64,000 bases of DNA from CAMQRS01 sp964370645 (GCA_964370645.1 CAYJJS010000005.1:1-64000); one strand, 5' to 3'. Counted from the stretch's first letter, positions 35,653 to 44,697 are shown. Numbers and translations: made by a program. The notes: a model not told the origin generated them from the sequence alone.

Positions 35653-36365
35653 ACATAAATATAGAAAATGTCACAAAAAGTTATGATAACGTAGAAGTGT
35701 TGAAGCAACTCAATATACAAATACAAGGGAAAAAAGCAATTGGTATTATTGGTGAGTCAGGGTGTGGAAAATCTACCTTGCTTCGTCAATTAGCTGGTAT
35801 TGAGAGTGTCGATGAAGGAAGCATATCTATCAATGGACAATCTCCAAATGTGGATAAAAAAAACTTCCAATCTAAAATTGGTTATGTATTTCAAAAACAC
35901 AATTTGTTTCCTCACCTGAGCGTGCGAAACAATATATTGCTGATTCTTAATAAAATAAGAAAAATGGATGTGAAGTTAGCAGAAGAAAAAGTACAATCTG
36001 TACTTAATATGCTGAAATTAGAAAATGAGGCAAATAAAAAACCAAACCAAATATCTGGAGGACAGGCACAACGTGCATCGATTGCTAGGGCTTTAGCGAG
36101 TGATCCAGAGTTGATTTTCTTAGATGAGCCAACAGCTGCTCTAGATCCGATATTAACACATGAAGTTTTAAAGTCGGTGAAGGAACTGAAAAAGACAGGA
36201 ATTGAATTCATTTTCATTACGCATGAGATTGATTTCTTAAAAGAGTTTGCAGATTATGTCATATTCATGAAAGACGGGCACATTGTGGAACATGGTGATA
36301 TTACTTTGTTACAACAACCAAAATCAGCGTTCTTACATGAATTTTTAAATGTAAAACAATTATAA
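35649..36365 (+). CDS. Amino acid ABC transporter ATP-binding protein
   Basis: A 238-residue GlnQ-type ATPase with Walker A GESGCGKST (about 36-44), Q-loop FQKHNLFPHLSV, signature ISGGQAQRASIARAL, Walker B LIFLDEPTAALDP and switch His in ITHEIDFL. The start overlaps the permease stop as ATGA, so the two are coupled. It completes the three-gene transporter and is followed by a terminator. Confidence 0.94.
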   Translation: MNINIENVTKSYDNVEVLKQLNIQIQGKKAIGIIGESGCGKSTLLRQLAGIESVDEGSISINGQSPNVDKKNFQSKIGYVFQKHNLFPHLSVRNNILLILNKIRKMDVKLAEEKVQSVLNMLKLENEANKKPNQISGGQAQRASIARALASDPELIFLDEPTAALDPILTHEVLKSVKELKKTGIEFIFITHEIDFLKEFADYVIFMKDGHIVEHGDITLLQQPKSAFLHEFLNVKQL

Positions 36366-36393
36366 AACTTCGTAACCACGAAGTTTTCTTTTC
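36364..36393 (+). terminator. Terminator of the amino acid ABC operon
   Basis: AAAACTTCGT / ACGAAGTTTT with an AACC loop, followed by CTTTTC. Confidence 0.82.
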
Positions 36394-36423
36394 GTGCTAC
36401 AATAAAGAAAAGGGGAGGTATCT

Positions 36424-37035
36424 ATGAAAACAGTATTCACAATTAGTCGAGAATATGGAAGTGGTGGACAAGTGTTAGGGAAGTTGATTGCTGAATCGTT
36501 ACAAATTCCATTTTATGATAAGGATAGTATTCTTGAAGAAGTAAAAAAGATGGGGATTGATGAACGAGTTCTTGCATATATGGATGAAGAAGCGAGAAAT
36601 GAGCAGTATGCACAAGGGAAGGAAGGAAGCATACCTATGCATGGACTTGGGACTTTGGGTCTACATGATAAATTGTATAAGGCACAAGCACAAGTCATCC
36701 AAACCTTAGCGCAACAACCTTGTGTGATTGTTGGCCGTTGTGCAAATTACATCTTAAAAGATCATCCAAATGCAGTACATGTATTCATTCGAGCCGATTT
36801 AAAAGATAAAAAAGAACGTATTGTGCATGCCTATCATGTGGAAGAAAGTAAGGCTAGTTCCGTGATGTTTGAAATGGATAAAAGAAGAGCCCATTATTAT
36901 AATTATTATACGGACACACTATGGGGAAGGCCAATTCATTATGATATGGTTATTAGTACAAGTGGAATGTACTTACAAGATGTTTGTGATGTCATGGTAT
37001 TGTATGCGAACAAAAGAGAGCAGAAAACTACTTAA
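36424..37035 (+). CDS. Cytidylate kinase-like family protein
   Basis: A 203-residue P-loop protein of the Cytidylate_kin2 (AAA_26) group. The nucleotide loop is ISREYGSGGQVLGK (6-19); IPFYDKDSILEEV and VIVGRCANYIL follow as in relatives, and an Arg-rich lid part (KKERIVHAYH) is present. Members are common in gut Firmicutes and their substrate is not established; true Cmk lacks the SREYGSGG form. It is a single gene with GGGAGG before the start and a terminator behind. Confidence 0.85.
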   Translation: MKTVFTISREYGSGGQVLGKLIAESLQIPFYDKDSILEEVKKMGIDERVLAYMDEEARNEQYAQGKEGSIPMHGLGTLGLHDKLYKAQAQVIQTLAQQPCVIVGRCANYILKDHPNAVHVFIRADLKDKKERIVHAYHVEESKASSVMFEMDKRRAHYYNYYTDTLWGRPIHYDMVISTSGMYLQDVCDVMVLYANKREQKTT

Positions 37036-37057
37036 TTGTATATGAGTAGTTTTTTTA
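37024..37057 (+). terminator. Terminator of the cytidylate kinase-like gene
   Basis: AAAACTACT / AGTAGTTTT with a 12-nt loop and seven T; the loop contains the stop codon. Confidence 0.8.
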
Positions 37058-37195
37058 TAAAAATGGTATTAATGTACATAGAAATCATAAGAAAGCTACT
37101 ATGTTCATTTTATAGTGTATCACTAGGAATATATATGATAAAATATAATTAACTTATCTAACATCATACTCTATATTCGGAAAACGGAGGACATT

Positions 37196-37429
37196 ATGAA
37201 ATATTTAACATTAGCACTAGCTAGTATGGTTTCTATGTTTTATCTAGTGATCACCAATACACTAGCTGCAGTAAATTTTATTTACTACGACACCGGATTG
37301 GACGCTTCTGGCATGATGTATACTGGACTGCGCATTCATCATTCCGTTGTTAGTATAATTATCATTGTATTATTTTCTGCATTCACGATATATTGTTTAT
37401 ATATGCATTTAAAAGAGAAGAAATCATGA
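37196..37429 (+). CDS. Small two-helix membrane protein, unknown
   Basis: A 77-residue protein with two hydrophobic segments (about 5-30 and 50-70) and a Lys-rich C-terminal tail (KEKKS). A motif YYDTGLDASGMMYTGLRIHH lies between the helices. I recognise no family. It has a good CGGAGG site, a possible -10 (TATAAT at 37144-37149) about 45 bases upstream, and a following hairpin, so it looks like a real single gene. It lies between the cytidylate-kinase-like gene and the convergent riboflavin transporter. Confidence 0.65.
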   Translation: MKYLTLALASMVSMFYLVITNTLAAVNFIYYDTGLDASGMMYTGLRIHHSVVSIIIIVLFSAFTIYCLYMHLKEKKS

Positions 37430-37454
37430 GTATGTGAAATAGATGTTAGAAAGA

Positions 37455-37484
37455 AAAAAAGCGGTGCATAGTGCATCGCTTTTC
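37455..37484 (-). terminator. Terminator of ribU (also faces the small membrane gene)
   Basis: AAAGCGGTGCA / TGCATCGCTTT (one G-U) with a TAG loop. Seven T follow on the minus strand, so it mainly serves ribU; on the plus strand the T run is shorter. Confidence 0.82.
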
Positions 37485-37506
37485 GTGTAATCTTCATGTT
37501 TCTAGT

Positions 37507-38094
37507 TTATTTTTGAATTAAATGTGAGGCTTTCTTGTACGATACTAAGACAAGTATACTTGTAAGAAGACCTTTAATAATGTTGAATGGAATAACTGCT
37601 AGTAGGATAAATGAGAATAATCCATCAATACTTGGATTTAATGCACTTCCTACGGCGATTAATGCTTCCATAGGCATACCAAAGAAGTGTGCATACACAG
37701 GAAGTAAGACGAAATAATTCATTAATGAGGCAACAATTGTTAAGCTAAGAATTGATAAACTCATTGCAATAACTACCCCTTTTCTTGTCTTTTGTTTGCG
37801 ATAGTAAAGGGCAGCAGGTAAAACGAATGCAGCGCTCATAATGAAGTTTGCGAATTCGCCTACTCCCATTGTTGAGGTACCATTAATAAGCAGGTTAATA
37901 ATGTTTTTTAGTGCACTTACTGCAACACCAGCTGCAGGTCCTAAGGCAAATCCAGATAATATGGTAATGACTTCCGAGATATCAATTTTATAAAAATTTG
38001 GTATAAATGGAAGACTTACGTCGAATACTGAGATGACTCCAGCTAATGCTGAAAGCAATGCTACTTTTGTGATTGTTTGTGTTTTAATGTTCAT
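37507..38094 (-). CDS. ribU: Riboflavin ECF transporter S component RibU
   Basis: The substrate-binding membrane component of an energy-coupling-factor riboflavin importer, 195 residues with about six helices. Family features include PNFYKIDISEVITILSGFALGPAAGVAVSALKNIINLL near residues 32-70 and the AIGSALNP-like AVGSALNPSIDG segment. It uses a shared EcfAAT module encoded elsewhere. An FMN riboswitch precedes it on the same strand, which confirms the substrate class. AAGGAG lies seven bases before the start. It is monocistronic. Confidence 0.94.
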   Translation of the reverse strand: MNIKTQTITKVALLSALAGVISVFDVSLPFIPNFYKIDISEVITILSGFALGPAAGVAVSALKNIINLLINGTSTMGVGEFANFIMSAAFVLPAALYYRKQKTRKGVVIAMSLSILSLTIVASLMNYFVLLPVYAHFFGMPMEALIAVGSALNPSIDGLFSFILLAVIPFNIIKGLLTSILVLVSYKKASHLIQK

Positions 38095-38104
38095 ATGTTC
38101 TCCT

Positions 38105-38267
38105 TAAAATAAAAACCCTGAAAATAATTCAGGGTTGTAAAAAACATGAAAAAATGTTCTTCTTTCATCCAGACTGTAACTGTCGCTATCGGAATTTCAC
38201 CGATTCAACCATATTGGCTCGTGGAGTATGACCACCGGTGAGGAATTGCACCTCGCCCTGAAGATTA
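38105..38267 (-). promoter_or_regulatory. FMN riboswitch (RFN element) with terminator
   Basis: On the minus strand the conserved RFN blocks occur in order: ATCTTCAGGGCGAGGTG, TCACCGGTGGTCATACTCCACGAGCC, TCGGTGAAATTCCGA, GCGACAGTTACAGTCTGGATG and AGAAGA. They are followed by a terminator, AACCCTGAA / TTCAGGGTT plus T run (38106-38136), 10 bases before the ribU ribosome site. FMN binding would favour termination, so uptake falls when flavin is plentiful. The aptamer covers about 38153-38267. Confidence 0.96.
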
Positions 38268-38366
38268 CACTATTATTATAAGGGTTTTTATTAAGATTGC
38301 AAGGGCAGAGGACACGAAAGTGTATATATCCACTATGTGAATTAAAAAAGTAAATGCTTTCACTCA

Positions 38367-38394
38367 TTGTATTACCTTTAATTTTTGGTATAAT
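38367..38394 (+). promoter_or_regulatory. Promoter of the LacI family gene
   Basis: Perfect TATAAT (38389-38394) with a TGG extension; -35 TTGTAT is weak, spacer 16 bp. The rest of the 335-bp gap 38095-38429 holds the divergent FMN riboswitch. No GAAAACGTTTTC operator lies here, so autoregulation is not evident. Confidence 0.6.
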
Positions 38395-38429
38395 GAAATG
38401 ACAAGATTCATTTTGAGGGGAGGGGTTTT

Positions 38430-39419
38430 ATGATTACGATTGTAGATGTAGCTAGAAAAGCAGGTGTTTCGGTGTCTACTGTTTCCAAGGTACTTAAGAA
38501 TTATCCAAATATTAGTGCAGCAACGAGAAAGAAAGTGCTAGAAGCAACTGAGGAATTGGGGTATGTTCCAAATGCAATGGCATCGGCATTATCTTCTAAG
38601 CAGTATAATAAGGTAGCCATTTGGATTAATATTAATAATCAAAGGCAAGCGATTGATGAGATTAGTATGCAATATATTTTGGGGGCATTTCATCGTTCTA
38701 AGGAGCTTGGTTTAAATATGATTCCACTTTTCTCTGAAATGTTTAAAGAGGATGATGTAAATGATTTGATTCGACATTTGAAATCGCAAGGGGTTACTGG
38801 TTTGATTGTGTATGGGCTAAATAAGCACAATCAAAATGTGATAGATTTAATTGATAAAAAAGAATTTTATTGTGTTGTAGTAGATGCTCCAAATGTAAAT
38901 GATAAGACAAGTTCAGTGACTGTGGATAATTTCACAGCACAATATGAAGTCGCAAAAAAAACATTGGATCATAATATTTGTAGTAAGGTTTTATATTTAG
39001 CAGGAAGGGCTGATGGATATGTAACCGATATGCGACTTGCTGGAATCCAGCGTTTACAACGTGAAATGGGATTTGATTTAGATGTACAGTTTGCAGATTT
39101 CAGTGAAAAGAAGGCAAGAGAAATTACCTTTGAAAAAGGAAAAGATACACATGCCATTGTATGTGCATCGGATTTGATGGCGATTGGTGCTAAAAATGCA
39201 TTGCAAGAAATGGATATTTTTAGACCAGTTTGTGGTTTTGATGGGATTTCACTAATGGGGTATGCAGGTGAGCATATGAATACAGTAAAACAAGATTTCT
39301 TCCATATTTCAGAAGTTGCTGTAGAAGAGATGAAAAATTTATTAGATGGAGAAAAAGGACGAAGTGTATTATTAGACTTCGAACTTGTGACTCTGGATTA
39401 CGAAGAGGTTATGTTTTAA
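38430..39419 (+). CDS. LacI/GalR family regulator, probable maltodextrin repressor
   Basis: A 329-residue repressor. The N-terminal helix-turn-helix and hinge are classical: TIVDVARKAGVSVSTVSKVLKNYPNISAATRKKV (2-36) then GYVPNAMASALSSK. The rest is a periplasmic-binding-like effector domain, ending in a segment with CGFDGISLMGYAGEHMNTVKQD. It lies directly upstream of the maltodextrin island, and the GAAAACGTTTTC palindromes in that island are of the type LacI proteins bind. I infer a MalR-like repressor released by maltose or maltodextrin. CcpA itself could also bind these sites. Confidence 0.88.
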   Translation: MITIVDVARKAGVSVSTVSKVLKNYPNISAATRKKVLEATEELGYVPNAMASALSSKQYNKVAIWININNQRQAIDEISMQYILGAFHRSKELGLNMIPLFSEMFKEDDVNDLIRHLKSQGVTGLIVYGLNKHNQNVIDLIDKKEFYCVVVDAPNVNDKTSSVTVDNFTAQYEVAKKTLDHNICSKVLYLAGRADGYVTDMRLAGIQRLQREMGFDLDVQFADFSEKKAREITFEKGKDTHAIVCASDLMAIGAKNALQEMDIFRPVCGFDGISLMGYAGEHMNTVKQDFFHISEVAVEEMKNLLDGEKGRSVLLDFELVTLDYEEVMF

Positions 39420-39451
39420 AAAAAGTAGTTCTAATTTGAACTACTTTTTTT
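39418..39451. terminator. Bidirectional terminator, LacI gene / MATE gene
   Basis: A 14-bp stem AAAAAAAGTAGTTC / GAACTACTTTTTTT with a 6-nt loop between convergent genes. Confidence 0.9.
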
Positions 39452-40765
39452 CTTTAGATATACAACATAACGTATGCTTAGCATAGTTGATGCAAATATC
39501 CATGCGATAGGTGTTGCCAAGCAAATACCTGTAAAGGATAGTATGGTTGGTAAAAACATAGAAACAATGCATCTTACAACGAGTTCAACAATGCTCACGA
39601 TAAGTGCAAATAAAGTAATACCTAAACCTTGTAGTGATTGGCGAATAATGAATATGATAGATAGTAAAATATAACCTGGTGCATTAAAGCTTAAGTATTG
39701 TTTACACAGTAGTATCACTTCATGATTTGAGGTTTGTGTGAAGATACTGATTAATGGATCCATGAATAACAATATAGATATTGAGCCGATAATTGCTATA
39801 AGCATTGCTAATAATAGCGTTTGAAATACTCCTTTTGAAATCCTTTGTGGTTGGTTTGCACCTAAATTTTGCGCACAGTAAGTTGCTAAGGCAGTACCAA
39901 GCACTGGGAAAATAAGGATTGCGAATTGTTCGATTTTATTTGCAATTGCAATGGCTGCAATGGCATCTGTTCCGAATGCATTGATTGCACTTTGTACAAA
40001 GATGAAACCAATAGAAATAATAGAATATTGAAAAGCCATGGGTAGAGCTACTTTAATATGATTCAATACTTCCTGTGAACACCATTTGAAATGGTGTTTT
40101 TTTAAGTGCAATAGTGGCTGCTTGTTTTTAATATACAAGACACATAAAACAGCAGAAACACTTTGGGCAATCAAGGTTGCATAAGCAACACCACTAATAC
40201 CAAGTTTAATGACTACAGTAAATAATAAGTTGAAAAAAATGTTGATGATGCTAGAAATAATTAAGAAGTATAGCGGCGTTTTTGAATCACCTAAGGAGCG
40301 AATGATATTAGCTAGTGCATTGTATGCTGTGCTAGAAATTGCTCCTAAATAGATAATTAATACGTATGTGTAAGCCATGTCAACAAGTTCAACTGGCGTG
40401 TTTATAAGAAGTAGTAGTGGTTTAGCAACTAAGATTCCAATAATCATGAATGCAATGGTAAAGACAAACCCAATTGTAATACTAGTTGCGAATGATTTTT
40501 TTAAACCTTCTATATCCTCTGCTCCAAAACGTTGTGCACTGATTACGGCACAACCACTTGTCATACCATTGATGAATCCCAATATTAAAAAAACTAAGGT
40601 TCCAACACTTCCAATTGCAGCTAGGGCATCGATTCCAACGAATTGTCCAACAACAATCGTGTCCACTACAACATATAATGATTGAAATATATTCCCGATT
40701 AGTAAGGGAATTGAAAAAAATATAATAGACTTAAGAATTGGTCCTTTTGTGAAAGTTACTTGCAT
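39431..40765 (-). CDS. MATE family efflux transporter
   Basis: A 444-residue protein with about 12 helices in two homologous halves, beginning with the MatE signature GPILKSIIFFSIPLLIGNIFQSLYVVVDTIVVGQFVG and VGTLVFLILGFINGMTSGCAVISAQRFGA. These transporters exchange sodium or protons for cationic drugs or metabolites; the substrate here is unknown. It is divergent from glgP, and an operator-like palindrome (40839-40850) lies 19 bp upstream of its predicted -35, so it may belong to the same regulon. GGAGG precedes the start. Confidence 0.9.
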   Translation of the reverse strand: MQVTFTKGPILKSIIFFSIPLLIGNIFQSLYVVVDTIVVGQFVGIDALAAIGSVGTLVFLILGFINGMTSGCAVISAQRFGAEDIEGLKKSFATSITIGFVFTIAFMIIGILVAKPLLLLINTPVELVDMAYTYVLIIYLGAISSTAYNALANIIRSLGDSKTPLYFLIISSIINIFFNLLFTVVIKLGISGVAYATLIAQSVSAVLCVLYIKNKQPLLHLKKHHFKWCSQEVLNHIKVALPMAFQYSIISIGFIFVQSAINAFGTDAIAAIAIANKIEQFAILIFPVLGTALATYCAQNLGANQPQRISKGVFQTLLLAMLIAIIGSISILLFMDPLISIFTQTSNHEVILLCKQYLSFNAPGYILLSIIFIIRQSLQGLGITLFALIVSIVELVVRCIVSMFLPTILSFTGICLATPIAWIFASTMLSIRYVVYLKKKSSSN

Positions 40766-40791
40766 ACTTCTTCCTCCATATACAATTATTC

Positions 40792-40819
40792 ATTATAACG
40801 GAAGAAGTTAAATTTGCAA
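40792..40819 (-). promoter_or_regulatory. Promoter of the MATE gene
   Basis: Minus-strand TTGCAA, 16-bp spacer, perfect TATAAT, about 27 bases before the MATE start codon. Confidence 0.55.
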
Positions 40820-40838
40820 TGGAAAATTGAATGAATTT

Positions 40839-40908
40839 GAAAACGTTTTCTTTTGGTTTAAAAAAAGAAATGAAAACACTTGCGGAAAACGTTTTCTAGT
40901 GATACACT
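40839..40908 (+). promoter_or_regulatory. glgP promoter with two LacI-type operators
   Basis: The 12-bp palindrome GAAAACGTTTTC occurs at 40839-40850 and 40885-40896, 46 bp apart. The second fills the spacer of a promoter with -35 TTGCGG (40880-40885) and -10 TACACT (40903-40908), 17 bp apart, so binding would block polymerase. A half-site GAAAACACTTGC precedes it. The block is closely related to the one before malE. Confidence 0.8.
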
Positions 40909-40947
40909 TCATATGTAATGGTTTAATACCAAGAATAGGAGACTATA

Positions 40948-43209
40948 ATGAAAAAACAATTAGAAAGTATTGTATTGAAACAATACAACAAATCGATCAA
41001 GGAATGTACAAATCAAGAGGTATATACAGCTTTATTGCTGTTTGTGAAACAACAATTAAAAGGGAAAGAAGTGAATACAGGAAATAAGAAACTGTATTAC
41101 ATCTCAGCTGAGTTCTTAATTGGAAAATTATTATCAAATAATTTAATTAACTTAGGCTTATATGATGAAGTGAAAGAAGTTTTAGCAAAAGAAGGAAAAA
41201 ACATTAGTGAAATTGAAGAGTTCGAACCAGAGCCATCTTTAGGTAATGGTGGATTGGGTCGTTTGGCAGCTTGTTTCTTAGATTCAATCGCAACTCTTGG
41301 TCTACCGGGAGATGGAATTGGATTAAATTACCACTTAGGTTTATTTAAACAAAAGTTTGTAAATAACTTACAAAAGGAAACACCAAATGAGTGGATTGAA
41401 AAAGATAGTTGGTTAACATTACAACCAGAAACATTTGAAGTGCCATTTAAAGATTTTACTTTAACATCAAAATTGTATGATATTGATGTATCTGGATATG
41501 ACAATGGTATTAATAAATTACACTTGTTTGATGTAGAAGGATTGGATGAGAGTATTGTAAAAGAAGGAATTAGTTTTGATCAAAGCGATATTCAGAAGAA
41601 TTTAACTTTATTCTTGTATCCAGATGATTCTACAAGAGAAGGGCATTTACTACGTATTTACCAACAATATTTTATGGTGAGTAGTGGAGCACAATACATA
41701 TTACAAGATGTGAAAAAACAAGGTATTGATATTCGTGAATTAGATAAATATGTAACGATTCAAATTAATGACACACATCCAACATTAGTAATTCCTGAAT
41801 TGATTCGCTTATTGATGGCTGAGGGAATTCATTTAGCACAAGCGATTGAAATTGTGAAGAAAACATGTGCATATACAAACCATACAATCTTAGCGGAAGC
41901 ATTAGAAAAATGGCCAGTGTCTTACTTACAAGAAGTTGTACCACATTTGATGGGAATCATAGAAGCATTAGACTTATATGTGAGAATTCAACACAAAGAT
42001 GAGAGCGTACAAATCATTGATGCAGACAACCGTGTACATATGGCACATATTTGTATCCACTTTGGATACAGTGTAAATGGAGTTGCTGCTCTACATACAG
42101 AAATTTTAAAACAAAGTGAGTTAAAACCATTCTTTGAATTATACCCAGAGCGTTTCAACAATAAGACGAATGGAATTACATTTAGACGTTGGTTAATGCA
42201 CTGTAATCATGAATTGACAGCATACTTAGATTCATTAATTGGAACAGCGTATAAAAAAGATGCAATGCAATTAGAAACTTTACTTGAATATAAAGATAAT
42301 GTAGAAGTGTTAGAAGCTTTAGGGAATATTAAGCAAGAAAAGAAGACACAACTTAAAGATTACTTAAAAGAATTACAAGGTGTTGAAATCGATGATCAAT
42401 CGATTTATGATATTCAAATCAAACGTTTGCACGAATACAAACGTCAACAAATGAATGCGTTGTATATTATTCATAAATATTTAGAAATCAAAGCAGGAAA
42501 TACACCAGTTAGACCACTGACATTTATCTTTGGAGCAAAAGCTGCACCTGCATATACAATTGCGAAAGATATTATTCACTTATTATTATGTCTACAAACA
42601 CTAATTGATAAAGATCCTAAAGTATCTAAACACATTAAATTAGTCGTTGTTGAAAACTATAATGTAAGTAAAGCAGAAAAATTAATTCCAGCATGTGATG
42701 TGTCAGAACAAATTTCTTTAGCTAGTAAAGAAGCGAGCGGGACAGGAAACATGAAGTTCATGTTGAATGGAGCAATCACATTAGGTACACAAGATGGAGC
42801 AAATGTTGAAATTGGTGAACTAGTTGGAGAAGAAAATATTTACACGTTTGGTGAAAGTAGTGAGGAAGTAATTGCACACTATGAAAAAGCGGATTATGTT
42901 TCAAAAGATATTTATGAAGCAGACGCACACATTAAAGAGTTGGTTGACTTTATTACAAGTAAAGAGTTGTTGGCAATCGGTGAAGAAGAAAACTTAACGC
43001 GTTTATATAATGAAATTCTTAACAAAGATTGGTTTATGACATTATTAGATATCAATGCATATATTAGTAAAAAAGAAGAGTTGTTCGCAGATTATGAAAA
43101 CAGAGAAAAATGGTTGAAAATGTCGCTTGTAAATACAGCGAAAGCAGGATTCTTCTCAAGTGATCGTACAATTGCTCAATACAACGAAGAAGTTTGGAAA
43201 TTAAAGTAA
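40948..43209 (+). CDS. glgP: Glycogen/maltodextrin phosphorylase
   Basis: A GT35 phosphorylase releasing glucose 1-phosphate from alpha-1,4-glucans. The 753 residues are typical of bacterial maltodextrin phosphorylases. The PLP lysine is K603 in ASGTGNMKFMLNGA, followed by ITLGTQDGANVEI; near the N-terminus PSLGNGGLGRLAACFLDS is conserved. It leads an operon glgP-malQ-GH13 (gaps of 11 and 13 bases) under two operators. No glycogen synthesis genes (glgC, glgA, glgB) are in the window, so breakdown of imported maltodextrin is more likely than of stored glycogen. Confidence 0.96.
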   Translation: MKKQLESIVLKQYNKSIKECTNQEVYTALLLFVKQQLKGKEVNTGNKKLYYISAEFLIGKLLSNNLINLGLYDEVKEVLAKEGKNISEIEEFEPEPSLGNGGLGRLAACFLDSIATLGLPGDGIGLNYHLGLFKQKFVNNLQKETPNEWIEKDSWLTLQPETFEVPFKDFTLTSKLYDIDVSGYDNGINKLHLFDVEGLDESIVKEGISFDQSDIQKNLTLFLYPDDSTREGHLLRIYQQYFMVSSGAQYILQDVKKQGIDIRELDKYVTIQINDTHPTLVIPELIRLLMAEGIHLAQAIEIVKKTCAYTNHTILAEALEKWPVSYLQEVVPHLMGIIEALDLYVRIQHKDESVQIIDADNRVHMAHICIHFGYSVNGVAALHTEILKQSELKPFFELYPERFNNKTNGITFRRWLMHCNHELTAYLDSLIGTAYKKDAMQLETLLEYKDNVEVLEALGNIKQEKKTQLKDYLKELQGVEIDDQSIYDIQIKRLHEYKRQQMNALYIIHKYLEIKAGNTPVRPLTFIFGAKAAPAYTIAKDIIHLLLCLQTLIDKDPKVSKHIKLVVVENYNVSKAEKLIPACDVSEQISLASKEASGTGNMKFMLNGAITLGTQDGANVEIGELVGEENIYTFGESSEEVIAHYEKADYVSKDIYEADAHIKELVDFITSKELLAIGEEENLTRLYNEILNKDWFMTLLDINAYISKKEELFADYENREKWLKMSLVNTAKAGFFSSDRTIAQYNEEVWKLK

Positions 43210-43220
43210 GGAGAAAGTTC

Positions 43221-44684
43221 ATGAGGAGAACAGGGGTACTATCGCCAGTATTCTCTCTTCCAGGGGAAAATGGAGTAGGGGATTTTGGAAAAGTCGCATA
43301 TAAATTTATAGACACATTAGAAAAAAATGGTGTTAAGTTATGGCAAATTTTGCCACTCAATCCGGTAGGGTATGGAAATTCTCCATACCAGCCGTATTCT
43401 TCATACGCAGGAGATGAAATCTACATTGCCTTAGATGGTTTAGTGAAAGATAAATTATTGCGTAGAGAAGAAGTTGTAGATCATGTGATTTCTTCTACGA
43501 AAGTAGATTATGAAGTTGCAAGAGAGATGAAAACAAAGTATTTACGATTGGCTAATGCGCGTCTGGTTGAAAATAAACGATTGTATTCACAATTCACAAA
43601 GTTTTTAAAAGAAAATGAGTGGGTTGAGACGTATGCGGTGTTTATCACATTTAAAAAATTAAATGATTTACAGTGTTGGTTAGATTGGCCAGAAGAGTTT
43701 AAAGGTTGGATTGACACGAAAGCGTTAGATTTAACACCTTATGAAGCAGATATTCAATATGAGAAGTTTGTACAGTTTATGTTTTACAAACAATGGTTTG
43801 CACTAAAAACGTATGCAAATAGTAAAGGTATTGAAATTATGGGAGATATTCCAATTTATGTTGGAATTGACTCAGCAGACGTGTGGGTAAACAAATGTTG
43901 TTTCCTATTGGATGATAAATCACATCCAACTTATATAGCAGGAGTACCACCAGATTACTTTAGTGAAACTGGACAAAGATGGGGAAATCCATTGTATGAT
44001 TGGGAATACTTAGAAAAAACAGGGTTCCAATTTTGGATGGACCGTTTGGCTTTTTCAAACTCTATTTATGATATTATTCGTATTGATCACTTCCGTGCAT
44101 TTGATACGTATTGGAAAATTCCAGCGAGTTGTCCAACCGCAATTGAAGGCGAGTGGGTGGAAGCACCTGGGTATGCTTTGTTTGATGAAATTTACAAACA
44201 AATGCCAGACATCAAAATCGTTGCAGAAGATTTAGGAGATTTACGTCCTGAAGTATTAGAGTTACGTGATCACTATAAGTTAAGTGGGATGAAAATTGTA
44301 CAGTTCTCATTAGATCCAAATGAAACAAACAATGATTTTGATGAAACGCAAAGAACAATTGTGTATACTGGTACACATGACAATCAAACAATTGCAGGTT
44401 GGTATGAGGCGTTAAGTGCAAATGAACAAAGAAGAATTCGTAGACAATATAGTGATTATAGTGATGCTAGATGTGTGAATCGAATCATTCATAAGTGTAT
44501 GCATTCGCCTGCAGACTTAGTTATTTTACCAATTCAAGATATTATTGGACTAAGAGATGAGGCTAGATTAAACACACCAGGAACGATTGGAAGTCCAAAC
44601 TGGGAGTGGAAGCTAGAAAATTACAAAATGTTTAATAAAAAGATGAAAACGATTAAACAATGGATTGAAGAATCGAATAGATAA
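43221..44684 (+). CDS. malQ: 4-alpha-glucanotransferase
   Basis: A GH77 amylomaltase that transfers glucan chains between maltodextrins and releases glucose, feeding the phosphorylase. In 487 residues the catalytic nucleophile is D289 (IIRIDHFRAFDTYW), the acid/base E336 (AEDLGD) and the third Asp D387 (TGTHDNQT); the GH77 loop GVPPDYFSETGQRWGNPLYDW is complete. The start is the ATG after AAGGAG that overlaps the end of glgP; in-frame codons further upstream lie inside glgP. It is the middle gene of the glgP operon. Confidence 0.96.
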   Translation: MRRTGVLSPVFSLPGENGVGDFGKVAYKFIDTLEKNGVKLWQILPLNPVGYGNSPYQPYSSYAGDEIYIALDGLVKDKLLRREEVVDHVISSTKVDYEVAREMKTKYLRLANARLVENKRLYSQFTKFLKENEWVETYAVFITFKKLNDLQCWLDWPEEFKGWIDTKALDLTPYEADIQYEKFVQFMFYKQWFALKTYANSKGIEIMGDIPIYVGIDSADVWVNKCCFLLDDKSHPTYIAGVPPDYFSETGQRWGNPLYDWEYLEKTGFQFWMDRLAFSNSIYDIIRIDHFRAFDTYWKIPASCPTAIEGEWVEAPGYALFDEIYKQMPDIKIVAEDLGDLRPEVLELRDHYKLSGMKIVQFSLDPNETNNDFDETQRTIVYTGTHDNQTIAGWYEALSANEQRRIRRQYSDYSDARCVNRIIHKCMHSPADLVILPIQDIIGLRDEARLNTPGTIGSPNWEWKLENYKMFNKKMKTIKQWIEESNR

Positions 44685-44697
44685 TGGAGGTAGATGG

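Noticed and set aside
38340..38365. AAATGCTTTCACT as an autoregulatory LacI or cre site before the LacI gene
   Set aside because: It is only one half of the palindrome seen at glgP and malE and lacks the central CG; too weak to call.
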